A stretch of DNA of 33,757 bases, taken from assembly GCA_014189675.1 (NCBI GenBank), contig DVAE01000035.1, positions 1 through 33,757 on the forward strand. Direction: 5' to 3'. A program made the translations under genes and the position numbers. This document shows positions 22,639 through 30,737 of the stretch, piece by piece (the first letter of the stretch is position 1; the number at the start of each line of letters is the position of its first letter). The stretch comes from Candidatus Undinarchaeales archaeon SRR5007147.bin71. GTDB taxonomy: Archaea; Undinarchaeota; Undinarchaeia; Undinarchaeales; Undinarchaeaceae. Under the pieces are notes generated by a model that ran no database searches, had not been told where the DNA came from, and saw nothing but the letters and a program-made list of their open reading frames with translations.

Positions 22639-23378
22639 AAATACGGAAAAATGATTTAGTTCTCCTTATCGGAGACCGTGACTATCTTGTCCAAGCAGGA
22701 GCAGGAAAATTCGGAACCCGTAGAGGCGAGATAGACCTGAAAGAACTAGTAAAAAAGAAATACGGAGATACAATAAAAACTCACCTGGGCCAGTCCTATA
22801 CCGCCATCAAGCCTAGAACTGGAGACATATTAAAAAAAATAAAGAGGGCTCCACAGATAATCGGCCAAAAGGATGCCGGCTATATAATTGGGCGTGTTTG
22901 TCTGGGAAAAGATGACCTGGTTCTCGAAGCCGGAACAGGCTCGGCAGCGATGACAATATTCATGGCAGGAATTGCCAAAAAAATAGTTTCATACGAGCTT
23001 CGCGAAGATTTCTACAAAATTGCAAAGGGAAATCTTGAAAGATTTGGAATCAAAAATGTTACTATCCGGAACAAAAGCGCGGAAAAAGGATTTACAGAAC
23101 GAAATGCAGATATTGCCATGCTAGATATGGGCTCACCTGAACTCGTTATTCCACACATTCCAAAATCCCTTAAACCAGGGGGCTATCTGGTTGTATATTC
23201 TCCTGTCATAGAGCAGGTTCAGAGAGTTTACGACGCAATAAAAAATAGCAATTCATTCACTCAAGCTGATACTGAGGAAGTAATGATGAGGCGCTGGGAC
23301 ATCGGTGGAAACAAGACAAGGCCGAAGACCCAGATGCTTGGCCACACAGCTTTTCTGACATTTGCCAGAAGAATTTAG
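22635..23378 (+). CDS. trmI: tRNA (adenine-N1)-methyltransferase, TrmI
   Basis: 247 residues. SAM-dependent enzyme that makes m1A at positions 57/58 of the tRNA T loop in archaea. A small N-terminal beta domain (about 1-75, with GKFGTRRGEIDL) precedes the Rossmann methyltransferase domain with VLEAGTGSAAMTIFMA (SAM loop) and IAMLDMGSPE. The YVVYSP-type strand and C-terminal RRWDIGGNKTRPKTQMLGHTAFL are typical. Length and order match archaeal TrmI. Last gene before the pyrBI promoter. Confidence 0.92.
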   Translation: MKIRKNDLVLLIGDRDYLVQAGAGKFGTRRGEIDLKELVKKKYGDTIKTHLGQSYTAIKPRTGDILKKIKRAPQIIGQKDAGYIIGRVCLGKDDLVLEAGTGSAAMTIFMAGIAKKIVSYELREDFYKIAKGNLERFGIKNVTIRNKSAEKGFTERNADIAMLDMGSPELVIPHIPKSLKPGGYLVVYSPVIEQVQRVYDAIKNSNSFTQADTEEVMMRRWDIGGNKTRPKTQMLGHTAFLTFARRI

Positions 23379-23383
23379 AAATC

Positions 23384-23392
23384 CTTTTAAGC
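23384..23392 (+). promoter_or_regulatory. TATA box of pyrBI
   Basis: CTTTTAAGC lies between trmI and pyrB, centred 32 nt before the pyrB ATG. A GGGAG motif stands two bases before the ATG, so the leader, if any, is very short. Confidence 0.5.
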
Positions 23393-23419
23393 TTTTCAAT
23401 CAAAGAGTAGTCGGGAGAA

Positions 23420-24346
23420 ATGGATCTGAAGGGGAAAGATATCATAACACTGGAAGATGTCAGCAAAGAAGATATAGAGTTCATTCTTGAAAACGCTGAA
23501 ATTTTTGAAGAGAAATTAAAGAAGGGACCTCTCAAAGTTCTTGAGGGTAAAATACTTGCAACAATTTTTCTTGAGCCCTCAACAAGAACAAGGCTGTCAT
23601 TTGAGAGTGCCATGCACAAACTAGGAGGCCGGGTTCTGACAGTTTCAAAAGACGAGATGACCTCCCTTGCAAAAGGGGAAAATCTCTCTGATATGGCTAG
23701 GGTTATAGAAGGTTACTGTGATGTCATAGCAATAAGGACTCCTATTGAAGGTGCTCCAAAAATGATTGCTGACATGGTAAGCGTTCCAGTGATAAATGGA
23801 GGGGACGGAGCCCACGCTCACCCAACTCAACCTTTCTTAGATTTGTATACACTAAAGAAGGAATTCGGAAAACTTGAAGGCTTAAAAGTTGCAATTATCG
23901 GAGATTTAAAATACGGAAGAACAGTTCACTCTCTGGCATATGCTCTCGCAATGATGGGAACGGAAATGGTCTTTGTATCTCCCAGGGAGCTCAGGATGCC
24001 AGATTCTATAATAAAAGTTCTGAAGAATAAATTTGGCGTTGAAGTTGAGGAGAAAACAAAAATTGAGGATATTATTTCCGAAGTTGATGTTCTCTATATG
24101 ACTCGAATACAAAGAGAAAGATTTCCACATGAAAGCGAATACAAAAAAATGAAAAACGTCTACAGGCTGGACAGCAAACTTATGAAAAACTCAAAAGAGG
24201 GAATGAAAATACTCCATCCTCTTCCAAGAATAGATGAGATTGCTCCGGAACTTGATGCAACAAAACATGCCTGTTATTTCAGTCAGGCACACAATGGTGT
24301 TCCCGTTCGCATGGCAATACTTGCAGGAGTTTTAGGAAAAATATGA
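23420..24346 (+). CDS. pyrB: Aspartate carbamoyltransferase, catalytic subunit
   Basis: 308 residues. Joins carbamoyl phosphate and aspartate, the first committed step of pyrimidine synthesis. The carbamoyl-phosphate loop is S54-T-R-T-R58 in FLEPSTRTRLSFESA. The 80s loop (DEMTSLAKGENLSD) supplies Ser and Lys to the neighbouring active site. HPTQPFLDLY and HPLPRIDEI are present. Complete and of normal length. It overlaps the regulatory subunit gene pyrI by 4 nt. Confidence 0.96.
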   Translation: MDLKGKDIITLEDVSKEDIEFILENAEIFEEKLKKGPLKVLEGKILATIFLEPSTRTRLSFESAMHKLGGRVLTVSKDEMTSLAKGENLSDMARVIEGYCDVIAIRTPIEGAPKMIADMVSVPVINGGDGAHAHPTQPFLDLYTLKKEFGKLEGLKVAIIGDLKYGRTVHSLAYALAMMGTEMVFVSPRELRMPDSIIKVLKNKFGVEVEEKTKIEDIISEVDVLYMTRIQRERFPHESEYKKMKNVYRLDSKLMKNSKEGMKILHPLPRIDEIAPELDATKHACYFSQAHNGVPVRMAILAGVLGKI

Positions 24347-24807
24347 TAGAAAAAAAGGAAATAAAAGTAAGTAAGATAAGGAATGGGACAGTTCTTGATC
24401 ATCTTAATGAAGGTTCAGCACACAGAGTTCTTGAAATGCTAGGGGTGTATAATGATTATGGTAGCACAGTAATCGTGCTGATGGGAGCCAAAAGTAATTC
24501 CATAGAAAGGAAAGATGTAATAAAAATAGAGGATAAATTTCTTGAACCGGAAGAGACCGGAATGCTTGCCTTAATTTCTCCAAATGCCACAATTAGCATA
24601 ATAAAGAATTATAATGTAGTAAGCAAGCGGAAAGTCGTTCTTCCAAAAAAATTCATCGGAGTAGGTCAATGTCCAAATCTTAAATGCGTAAGCAATCAAA
24701 ATGAGCCAATATCAACAGTTTTCAAGGTTGAGACAAAAGACCCACTTACACTTAGTTGCGGATTCTGCGAAAATGTTGTGGATAGTTCTGATATTTCAGC
24801 GCATTAG
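24343..24807 (+). CDS. pyrI: Aspartate carbamoyltransferase, regulatory subunit
   Basis: 154 residues. Binds nucleotide effectors in its N-terminal domain (HRVLEMLG and ERKDVIKIED lines) and clamps the catalytic trimers through a C-terminal zinc domain with C110, C115, C139 and C142. All four zinc ligands are present, so a regulated dodecameric enzyme is expected. Translationally coupled to pyrB. Its stop overlaps the end of a small convergent ORF on the other strand. Confidence 0.95.
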   Translation: MIEKKEIKVSKIRNGTVLDHLNEGSAHRVLEMLGVYNDYGSTVIVLMGAKSNSIERKDVIKIEDKFLEPEETGMLALISPNATISIIKNYNVVSKRKVVLPKKFIGVGQCPNLKCVSNQNEPISTVFKVETKDPLTLSCGFCENVVDSSDISAH

Positions 24808-24920
24808 CCTGCAAGGCAATTTAATTCAAAATAGAAAAGATCATCGTCAAGCAAGACATTGAAAACAGGATGACTTTCTTCTAAAATACTATCTTCTTCA
24901 AATTCCACCACTTCTCTCAT
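24804..24920 (-). CDS. Small acidic ORF of 38 codons coupled to HMG-CoA reductase
   Basis: Starts with an ATG that overlaps the HMG-CoA reductase stop as ATGA, the same coupling used throughout this operon, and ends with TAA overlapping the pyrI stop on the other strand. It encodes MREVVEFEEDS... to ...LNCLAG, with 11 acidic residues and a hydrophobic FNVLL/LFYF centre. It is the only reading of the 109-nt gap that would fill it completely. I do not recognise a family. It may be a real small protein or chance. Confidence 0.42.
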   Translation of the reverse strand: MREVVEFEEDSILEESHPVFNVLLDDDLFYFELNCLAG

Positions 24921-26110
24921 AACTTTTCCTTGGAATCTGAATTATTTAAACTTGATGTAGTTCCAGTTTTCTCTGATTCAGCCTTTTTTGAATGGAGTTT
25001 CATATGCCCCCTCTGTATTCCCTCAGTTGAGAGCGCTTTAAGAGCCGCCAAATTCTGGCAAAGTCCTACAGCTCCTATAATTTCAGCCAGCTCAGATGCA
25101 GAAGAGACTCCAAGAACATTCAGATTAGCCCTCGCTACAGGATGAGTTTTTGTTGCTCCTCCAACAATTCCAACGGCCATTGGAATCTCGAGCTCTCCTA
25201 TCAAATCTCCCTCACTATTTTTTCTGAAGCTTGTCACAGGAATATAACTTTCTCCTCTACCGGCATATGAGTGAACTCCGGCTTCAACAGCTCTTGTGTC
25301 ATTTCCGGTCGCTAGAACAAGCGCGGAAATTCCATTCATTACACCTTTATTATGAGTCGATGCTCTGTAAATATCAGCCTTCGCTATTTCCGAAATCTCA
25401 ACTATCGAATCAACAACATTCTCTCCTCCAAGCTCTTCTTTGTCAAAGACCGCCGAGCTTTTCACAAGCCTGTGAACAGCAAGATTCGAAAGGATTCTCA
25501 GAACAGCTTTTCCTCCAGACAGTTCTTCAAGAAGAGGGGCAATCCTCTCAGTCATAGTATTAACAGCATTAGCTCCCATCGCATCTCTACAGTCCACAAG
25601 AAGGTGAACCACCATAGTTTTCTCCAACTTCCTAATCTCCAAACCCTTTGCACCTCCTCCAAGACTTACAAGAGTGCTGTCACAGGAATTGCAAGTTTCA
25701 ATAATCTTCTCTTGTTCAGAAAGTATTTTCTTCTCTGCCTCATCCTGATTACTTACTCCGGAAAGATGAATCTGACCTATCATAACAGGAGCAGTAGTTT
25801 CAGATTTGACTCCTCCCTTTACACGGGAAATTTTCGCCGCGTTGCTCGCTGCCGCGATAACTGAAGGCTCTTCTGTTGCCATCGGAACAAGGTAGTCCTT
25901 ACCATTTATCTGAAAGTTTGCGGCAAAACCCAAAGGAACTGGAAGTGAGCCTACAGCATTTTCAATCATCTTATCAGCCTGCTCTGCCGGAAGAAAAGAT
26001 TTCTCAATAACTCCCCTATCCTCTCCAGAAAGGCCTGAGAACTCTGCAATAGCATCGAGCCTTTCCTTAGGGCTCAGTTTATAAAAACCTGGAATTCTTG
26101 AAGAAGTCAT
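24917..26110 (-). CDS. mvaA: Hydroxymethylglutaryl-CoA reductase, class II
   Basis: 397 residues. Reduces HMG-CoA to mevalonate for archaeal isoprenoid lipids. The N-terminus RIPGFYKLSPKERLDAIAEFSGLS and AANFQINGKDYLVPMATEEPSVIAAAS are class II (Pseudomonas mevalonii-like) signatures, unlike the class I enzyme of most archaea. Catalytic residues are seen in ATEEPS (Glu), DCRDAMGANAVN (Asp), STHNKGVMNG (Lys) and EGIQRGHMKLH (His). A polar tail of about 20 residues ends the protein. It overlaps the DUF35 gene by ATGA. The cofactor (NADH or NADPH) is not certain. Confidence 0.93.
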   Translation of the reverse strand: MTSSRIPGFYKLSPKERLDAIAEFSGLSGEDRGVIEKSFLPAEQADKMIENAVGSLPVPLGFAANFQINGKDYLVPMATEEPSVIAAASNAAKISRVKGGVKSETTAPVMIGQIHLSGVSNQDEAEKKILSEQEKIIETCNSCDSTLVSLGGGAKGLEIRKLEKTMVVHLLVDCRDAMGANAVNTMTERIAPLLEELSGGKAVLRILSNLAVHRLVKSSAVFDKEELGGENVVDSIVEISEIAKADIYRASTHNKGVMNGISALVLATGNDTRAVEAGVHSYAGRGESYIPVTSFRKNSEGDLIGELEIPMAVGIVGGATKTHPVARANLNVLGVSSASELAEIIGAVGLCQNLAALKALSTEGIQRGHMKLHSKKAESEKTGTTSSLNNSDSKEKL

Positions 26111-26499
26111 TTTCGTGGTCTGAATTTATACCCGTAGCTTATCGCTCCGGCCTTTCCGTCCTCAGATATTTTTCGGAAACAGGATTCAACTTCAGCTCCG
26201 ATACTCACCTCTCCTTTATGGGCATCAACTATCTGGGCTGTAAGTCTGGGACCTTCTTCAAGCTCGATTATTGCAAGATAGTATGGTGTTTCATGTTCAA
26301 AACCCTCTGCCGCTGCGTGTATTTTTGTATAGGTTAATATCTTACCCAGTCCGCTGAGCTTGCTGGCCTCAAAATCAGATACTCCACAGTCCTTACATCG
26401 TTCTCTTCTCGGAAAATTGATTAAGTTACAGCCTGTACATTTCCCCCCTGCCAGATTGTATCTGGAAGGTATTTCTCTCCAGAATCGTGAAACACTCAT
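26107..26499 (-). CDS. DUF35 OB-fold/zinc-ribbon protein of the thiolase-HMGCS complex
   Basis: 130 residues. A rubredoxin-like zinc ribbon with C21, C24, C35 and C38 is followed by an OB fold ([28 protein letters not shown]). In a methanogen such a protein is known to bridge thiolase and HMG-CoA synthase so acetoacetyl-CoA is passed directly between them. It lies here downstream of both partners, in the same operon, overlapping each neighbour by ATGA. Confidence 0.92.
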   Translation of the reverse strand: MSVSRFWREIPSRYNLAGGKCTGCNLINFPRRERCKDCGVSDFEASKLSGLGKILTYTKIHAAAEGFEHETPYYLAIIELEEGPRLTAQIVDAHKGEVSIGAEVESCFRKISEDGKAGAISYGYKFRPRK

Positions 26500-27656
26500 C
26501 GTGAAAATATATGGACAGCAGCAGTTCCGCCCGAACCTCCTACATTATGAGTCAAAACATATTCTACATCATCTATCTGCCTGTCTCCAGCCTCTCCCCT
26601 AAGCTGAAGTGAAGCCTCTATAGCCTGAGCGATTCCTGTCGCCCCGACTGGATGACCCTTTGTTTTCAATCCGCCTGATGTATTCACAGGCACTGATCCC
26701 TTAAGTCCGGTCTCTCCCTGCTCAGTAAACTTGCCACTGTCTCCCTTCTCACAGAATCCAAGGTCCTCAATAGCGCAGAGTTCCGCAATCGTAAAGCAGT
26801 CGTGAACTTCAGCCGCTCCAATGTCTTTTGAAGTAATTCCAGCCTGCTTATATGCCTGCCTTCCTGCCTCAACTGTTGCATTAAGAGTCGTCAGAGATTT
26901 TCTGGAATGAAGTGAAAGTGTATCGGATGCCTGTCCTGAACCAGCTATCCACACAGGGTTTTCACAAAGTTCCTTCGCTTTCTCGGCACTTGCCAGAACC
27001 AGAGCAGCTGCTCCGTCGCTTACTGGTGAGCAATCAAAGAGCTTTATAGGATCAGCCACCATCGGGGAGGAAAGAACAGACTCAATTGTTATCTCATTCT
27101 GAAACTGAGCCTTCGGATTTTTAGAACCATTATAATGATTTTTTACAGACACGCTCGCAAGCTGTTCTTCGGTGGTTCCAAATTCGTGCATATGCCGTCT
27201 CGCAATCATTGCATAGAGTCCCGGAAAAGTTGCTCCGAAACCTGCTTCCCACTCTTGGTCAGCTGCAGTTGCAAGAGCTCCCGTAGTTCTCGACGGAAGA
27301 ACATCTGTCATTTTCTCAGCCCCGGCGGCTATGACTACATCGTGCATTCCAGATTTTATGGACATATAGGCAGTCCTTAGTGCAAGTCCACCAGAAGCGC
27401 AGGCCGCCTCGACTCTGGTCGCCGGCTGGGGCGTCAAATTAGAATGGTCCATAATCAATGAAGCCAGATGCTCCTGCCCGATAAACTGTCCTGCACTCAT
27501 ATTTCCTCCAAATAGCGCTCCAATTTCCGTAGACTTGACTCCGGCATCTTCAAGGGCCTCGGCTCCGGCTTCAACAAAAAGCTGTCTGAATGAGCGGTTC
27601 CACAGCTCCCCAAATTTTGTCATTCCTATTCCAATTATCGCTACTTCCTGGCTCAT
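26496..27656 (-). CDS. Acetyl-CoA C-acetyltransferase (archaeal thiolase)
   Basis: 386 residues. Condenses two acetyl-CoA to acetoacetyl-CoA. Active-site Cys lies in [14 protein letters not shown]; His residues occur in EVHDCF and near the end in [14 protein letters not shown]; the closing segment contains [13 protein letters not shown]. This is the archaeal thiolase branch that partners HMG-CoA synthase and DUF35, rather than a beta-oxidation thiolase. Overlaps HMG-CoA synthase and DUF35 by 4 nt each. Confidence 0.94.
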   Translation of the reverse strand: MSQEVAIIGIGMTKFGELWNRSFRQLFVEAGAEALEDAGVKSTEIGALFGGNMSAGQFIGQEHLASLIMDHSNLTPQPATRVEAACASGGLALRTAYMSIKSGMHDVVIAAGAEKMTDVLPSRTTGALATAADQEWEAGFGATFPGLYAMIARRHMHEFGTTEEQLASVSVKNHYNGSKNPKAQFQNEITIESVLSSPMVADPIKLFDCSPVSDGAAALVLASAEKAKELCENPVWIAGSGQASDTLSLHSRKSLTTLNATVEAGRQAYKQAGITSKDIGAAEVHDCFTIAELCAIEDLGFCEKGDSGKFTEQGETGLKGSVPVNTSGGLKTKGHPVGATGIAQAIEASLQLRGEAGDRQIDDVEYVLTHNVGGSGGTAAVHIFSR

Positions 27657-28696
27657 TCCTTCTTTATTTTCCCCCTGTATTTCGCATAAGTTGCATAGTC
27701 AATGTAGTGCTTGTGCTCTATCTGAGATTCAACAGATGGTGCATTCTCTCGTACTTTCTCCAAACGTCCTGTCGTCTCCAAAATAAAACTGTCAGATCCG
27801 GCTCCCGAACCATAAGATGTAAGAAGAATTTTATCTCCTTCTTCAGCCTGGTCAAGAACTGCGGCAAGTCCAAGAACACTTGCCCCTGAATAAGTATTTC
27901 CTATTTTCTCAACCAAAAGCGATGGTGAAACCTGCTCCTCTGTAAATCCGAGTTTCTTCGCCGCAATCCTCGGAAACTTCCCATTGGGTTGGTGCGGAAC
28001 AAAATACTTGAAATCTTTAACTTCGTGTCCAGAATCTTTGAGAATTTGCTCAGTACAGCTTACAATGTGTTTGAAATATGCCGGTTCTCCTGTAAATCTG
28101 CCACCATGCTTAGGATAGGATTCACCAGGTCTTCTCCAGAAATCAGGAGTGTCCGTCGTAAAAGATGAAGTTCTTTCAATCTTAGCCAGCAAATTATCTT
28201 TCCCGATAATAAATGCAGCTCCTCCGGCCGCTGCTGTGTACTCAAGAGGATCGCCAGGAGCTCCCTGCGAACTATCAGCCCCGACAGCAAGTCCGTATTC
28301 TGCAATTCCGGATCCAACAAGCCCCATACAAATCTGCATTCCCGCTGTTCCGGCCTTACACGCAAACTCCAAATCCGCCGCTGTCATAGTTGGTGTTGCT
28401 TCAATAGCCTCAGCAACAATAGTCGAGCTGGGCTTTACAGAATAAGGGTGCGACTCAGAGCCGACATAAACAGCTCCAATTTTCTCAGGATAAATATCTG
28501 CCAGCGCAAGTGCATTCCTCGATGCCTCAGTCGCTATCGTTACAGCATCTTCATCAGGTCCCGGGACAGACTTCTCACTGACCATTAAACCTTTCTTAAT
28601 TGACTCAGGATTTGCTCCCCAAACACGGGCTATTTCCTCAGTCTTAATCCTGTAATAAGGTATGTAACTGCCATACCCCACAATTCCCACATCCAT
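27653..28696 (-). CDS. Hydroxymethylglutaryl-CoA synthase
   Basis: 347 residues. Forms HMG-CoA from acetoacetyl-CoA and acetyl-CoA. Archaeal-type thiolase-fold enzyme with start [15 protein letters not shown], catalytic Glu region [14 protein letters not shown], nucleophile Cys in [13 protein letters not shown], His in [12 protein letters not shown] and the closing [14 protein letters not shown]. First gene of the mevalonate operon; the next three genes run thiolase, DUF35 and HMG-CoA reductase, all overlapping. TATA-like CTTAAATAAAG (28719-28729) lies about 27 nt from the ATG, indicating leaderless mRNA. Confidence 0.94.
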   Translation of the reverse strand: MDVGIVGYGSYIPYYRIKTEEIARVWGANPESIKKGLMVSEKSVPGPDEDAVTIATEASRNALALADIYPEKIGAVYVGSESHPYSVKPSSTIVAEAIEATPTMTAADLEFACKAGTAGMQICMGLVGSGIAEYGLAVGADSSQGAPGDPLEYTAAAGGAAFIIGKDNLLAKIERTSSFTTDTPDFWRRPGESYPKHGGRFTGEPAYFKHIVSCTEQILKDSGHEVKDFKYFVPHQPNGKFPRIAAKKLGFTEEQVSPSLLVEKIGNTYSGASVLGLAAVLDQAEEGDKILLTSYGSGAGSDSFILETTGRLEKVRENAPSVESQIEHKHYIDYATYAKYRGKIKKE

Positions 28697-28718
28697 CGCC
28701 TTGAAGGTTGGTTTATCT

Positions 28719-28729
28719 TTATTTAAGTC
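28719..28729 (-). promoter_or_regulatory. TATA box of the mevalonate operon
   Basis: Minus-strand CTTAAATAAAG is centred about 27 nt upstream of the HMG-CoA synthase ATG, fitting leaderless transcription. The same A/T-rich block could also serve the small plus-strand gene at 28772. Confidence 0.5.
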
Positions 28730-28771
28730 TTTGGAGAAACTTTAAGAACGCCAAAATCTAGTATATAATTT

Positions 28772-28897
28772 ATGGCAATTTTCCTTAGGAAAAAAACCTG
28801 CAGTGTTTGCGGAAAGGAATTTTCTCAATTCAAAGGCAGACAAAAAGATAAGGAGTGGTTCTGCAGTAAAGAGTGCTATCGCACAGTTACAGATTAA
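28772..28897 (+). CDS. Tiny zinc-finger protein, 41 aa
   Basis: Encodes a basic N-terminus then two cysteine pairs, CSVCGKEF (C10, C13) and WFCSKECY (C31, C35), with FKGRQKDKEW between. The spacing resembles small TRASH/MYM-like zinc fingers that are common as tiny archaeal genes. It fills the gap between the mevalonate operon promoter and tyrS and overlaps the tyrS stop by 11 nt on the opposite strand. Function unknown: metal, nucleic-acid or protein binding are all possible. Confidence 0.72.
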   Translation: MAIFLRKKTCSVCGKEFSQFKGRQKDKEWFCSKECYRTVTD

Positions 28898-29888
28898 ACA
28901 AGGTTTTCTTCAGCTTCGCTACATCCTGGTTTTTCTTAAAATAAGTTCGAACCGGCTTCAGATAATCTGACATCGCTCCGGAAACAGCTTTTTTCAAATC
29001 TGCCGGATGCAAGTCTCCCTTCTTGAAAGCATCTTCCAATTCCTCATAATTTTTAAAACTCAAATCTCCACCGTACTTCTCAGGACGCTCAGCTTTTAAC
29101 TTTCCAAGTCTCGGGAAAATAATATAGCGGGCAATCTGAAGAACAGGATTTCCATCAAGATCGTCTGTTGTACAATAAGCCTTGTTAATCCTCTTCTCAA
29201 TCACTTCAGGACTGTCATCTACCATTATCATTGTCTCCGGAATAGAACTACTCATTTTATTTTCCGGACCTTTCAGCGAAACTATCAAAGGAGTATGGAC
29301 GCAAATCGGTGTCTTATACCCAAGTTTTGGAAGCTCCTCTCTCGCAACCATATGGATCTTCCTCTGCTCTATTCCTCCATAGGCAATATCGAGCTCCATA
29401 TGAGCTATATCAAGAGACTGCATCAGAGGATAAAACATCTGCGAAACGTGGGCGTGCTCAACATCCCTTGCTACCTGCTGCATACTCCTCATCGCCCGGT
29501 TTACAGTCGTATTCGTCGCCATACTGAAGAGATCCCGCATATATTTTTCAGTGAGTTGGAAATCAGAGCCAAGAACATAGTCAACTTTCTTCAGTCCCAG
29601 CGCCTTGAAACAATGTTTCCAGTACTCTACAGACTGCTTTATCCACTCAGGGTCGCCTTTCCTGTTCAGCCAAGTATGCATATCGGCAAAAAGAACCTTC
29701 ACTTTAAGCCCCGCTTCCTGAAAGTCCAGAAGTTTCGCAATGGAAAGTAAGTGTCCTAAATGCACAGGACCTGAAGTTTCATATCCGCAGTAAACTGAAA
29801 GGCTCTTCTTTCCCTTCAGAAGCTTTTTCAGCTCATCATTCTCAATAATTTCAAGAGTATTTCTAGCTATGAGGTCGTAGTCTTTCAT
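28887..29888 (-). CDS. tyrS: Tyrosyl-tRNA synthetase, archaeal type
   Basis: 333 residues, class I synthetase of the archaeal/eukaryotic TyrRS branch. HIGH-like motif in SGPVHLGHLLS, Tyr-binding YCGYETS, and KMSSS in GPENKMSSSIPE. The DIAYGGIEQRKIHMVARE region and C-terminal anticodon-binding helices complete it. Length is as expected. TATA-like CTATATAATA (29911-29920) lies about 27 nt from the ATG, so the mRNA is probably leaderless. Confidence 0.95.
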   Translation of the reverse strand: MKDYDLIARNTLEIIENDELKKLLKGKKSLSVYCGYETSGPVHLGHLLSIAKLLDFQEAGLKVKVLFADMHTWLNRKGDPEWIKQSVEYWKHCFKALGLKKVDYVLGSDFQLTEKYMRDLFSMATNTTVNRAMRSMQQVARDVEHAHVSQMFYPLMQSLDIAHMELDIAYGGIEQRKIHMVAREELPKLGYKTPICVHTPLIVSLKGPENKMSSSIPETMIMVDDSPEVIEKRINKAYCTTDDLDGNPVLQIARYIIFPRLGKLKAERPEKYGGDLSFKNYEELEDAFKKGDLHPADLKKAVSGAMSDYLKPVRTYFKKNQDVAKLKKTLFNL

Positions 29889-29910
29889 TAAATTGAGTAT
29901 TACCTGAAAC

Positions 29911-29961
29911 TATTATATAGCTTATGACTTTCTCTCAACACAGAGCCATTACATTTTTAAC
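29911..29961. promoter_or_regulatory. Divergent promoters, tyrS (-) and PEBP gene (+)
   Basis: Minus-strand CTATATAATA (29911-29920) and plus-strand TTTTTAAC (29954-29961) are each centred about 27 nt from their start codons at 29888 and 29984. Both mRNAs should be leaderless. Confidence 0.5.
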
Positions 29962-29983
29962 TTCATAGATACTACAGATTGTT

Positions 29984-30430
29984 ATGAAATTAACAAGCTC
30001 TTCTTTTGAAAACAATGACAAAATACCATCAAAATACACCTGCGATGGCGAAAATATTTCCCCACCTCTAAATTTTTCAGACATACCTCCTGAGGCAAAA
30101 AGCCTCGTCCTAATAATGGACGATCCGGACGCAATGAAGCCCGCCGGAAAAGTCTGGGATCACTGGATTGTCTTCAACATTCCGCCGGAGACTGAGGAAG
30201 TTTCCGAAGGAAACGAACCCCAAGGAACTCAGGGAACAACAAGTTTCGGAAGTACTGGCTATGGAGGTCCATGCCCTCCTGATGCCGAACACGGCTATAT
30301 CTTCAAACTCTATGCTCTTGACAGCGAGCTCGAGCTCTCAGAGGGGGAAAGAAAAGCGGATATAGAAACGGCGATGACAGGGCATATAATCAAAGAAAGC
30401 AAACTAATAGGTAGGTACGAAAGAAAATGA
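29984..30430 (+). CDS. PEBP/YbhB-YbcL family protein
   Basis: 148 residues of the phosphatidylethanolamine-binding/Raf-kinase-inhibitor-like family. Ligand-pocket motifs are complete: NISPPLNFSDIP, MDDPDA, WDHWIVFNIP and GPCPPDAEHGYIFKLYALD. No signal peptide, so cytoplasmic. The prokaryotic role is not settled; anion or phospho-ligand binding is likely. It overlaps the next gene by ATGA. Confidence 0.92.
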   Translation: MKLTSSSFENNDKIPSKYTCDGENISPPLNFSDIPPEAKSLVLIMDDPDAMKPAGKVWDHWIVFNIPPETEEVSEGNEPQGTQGTTSFGSTGYGGPCPPDAEHGYIFKLYALDSELELSEGERKADIETAMTGHIIKESKLIGRYERK

Positions 30431-30702
30431 GATCTAAAAAAATATTGAAACTCTTTGAAAATAGCTATTCAAAAATTTTACATCAAATGTGCCACAGAGA
30501 CCGCGTTGACTCCGAAACAATTGTAGATACAGAAGAAAGAGAAATCAAAGTACTCTGCTTCCGGACAAATTCTATAAATAAAGCCGAGAGCGAAGAGGGA
30601 AACCATGGAATTATTGCAAGTTTCACCGATTTCAAAAACAAGGATATGCGAAAAATCAATATTTTCATTCCAATAGAAAACGTTCACTCACTTACAGAAT
30701 AG
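30427..30702 (+). CDS. Conserved-looking hypothetical protein, 91 aa
   Basis: I do not recognise this protein. It starts with a basic helix (MRSKKILKLFENSYSKIL), followed by HQMCHRDRVDSETIVDTEER and alternating strands (IKVLCFRTNS, GIIASFTDF, INIFIPIENV), suggesting a small alpha/beta domain. No membrane segment. It is translationally coupled to the PEBP gene by ATGA overlap and ends 35 nt before polB. Confidence 0.55.
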   Translation: MRSKKILKLFENSYSKILHQMCHRDRVDSETIVDTEEREIKVLCFRTNSINKAESEEGNHGIIASFTDFKNKDMRKINIFIPIENVHSLTE

Positions 30703-30737
30703 CCTTATCGCTAAGATTTTAAAGATAGCTCTCTAAT

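Noticed and set aside
28762-28769. TATATAAT as promoter of the 41-aa zinc-finger gene
   Set aside because: It lies only 3-10 nt before the ATG, too close to direct a transcript that includes that start codon; the A/T block at 28719-28729 is better placed.
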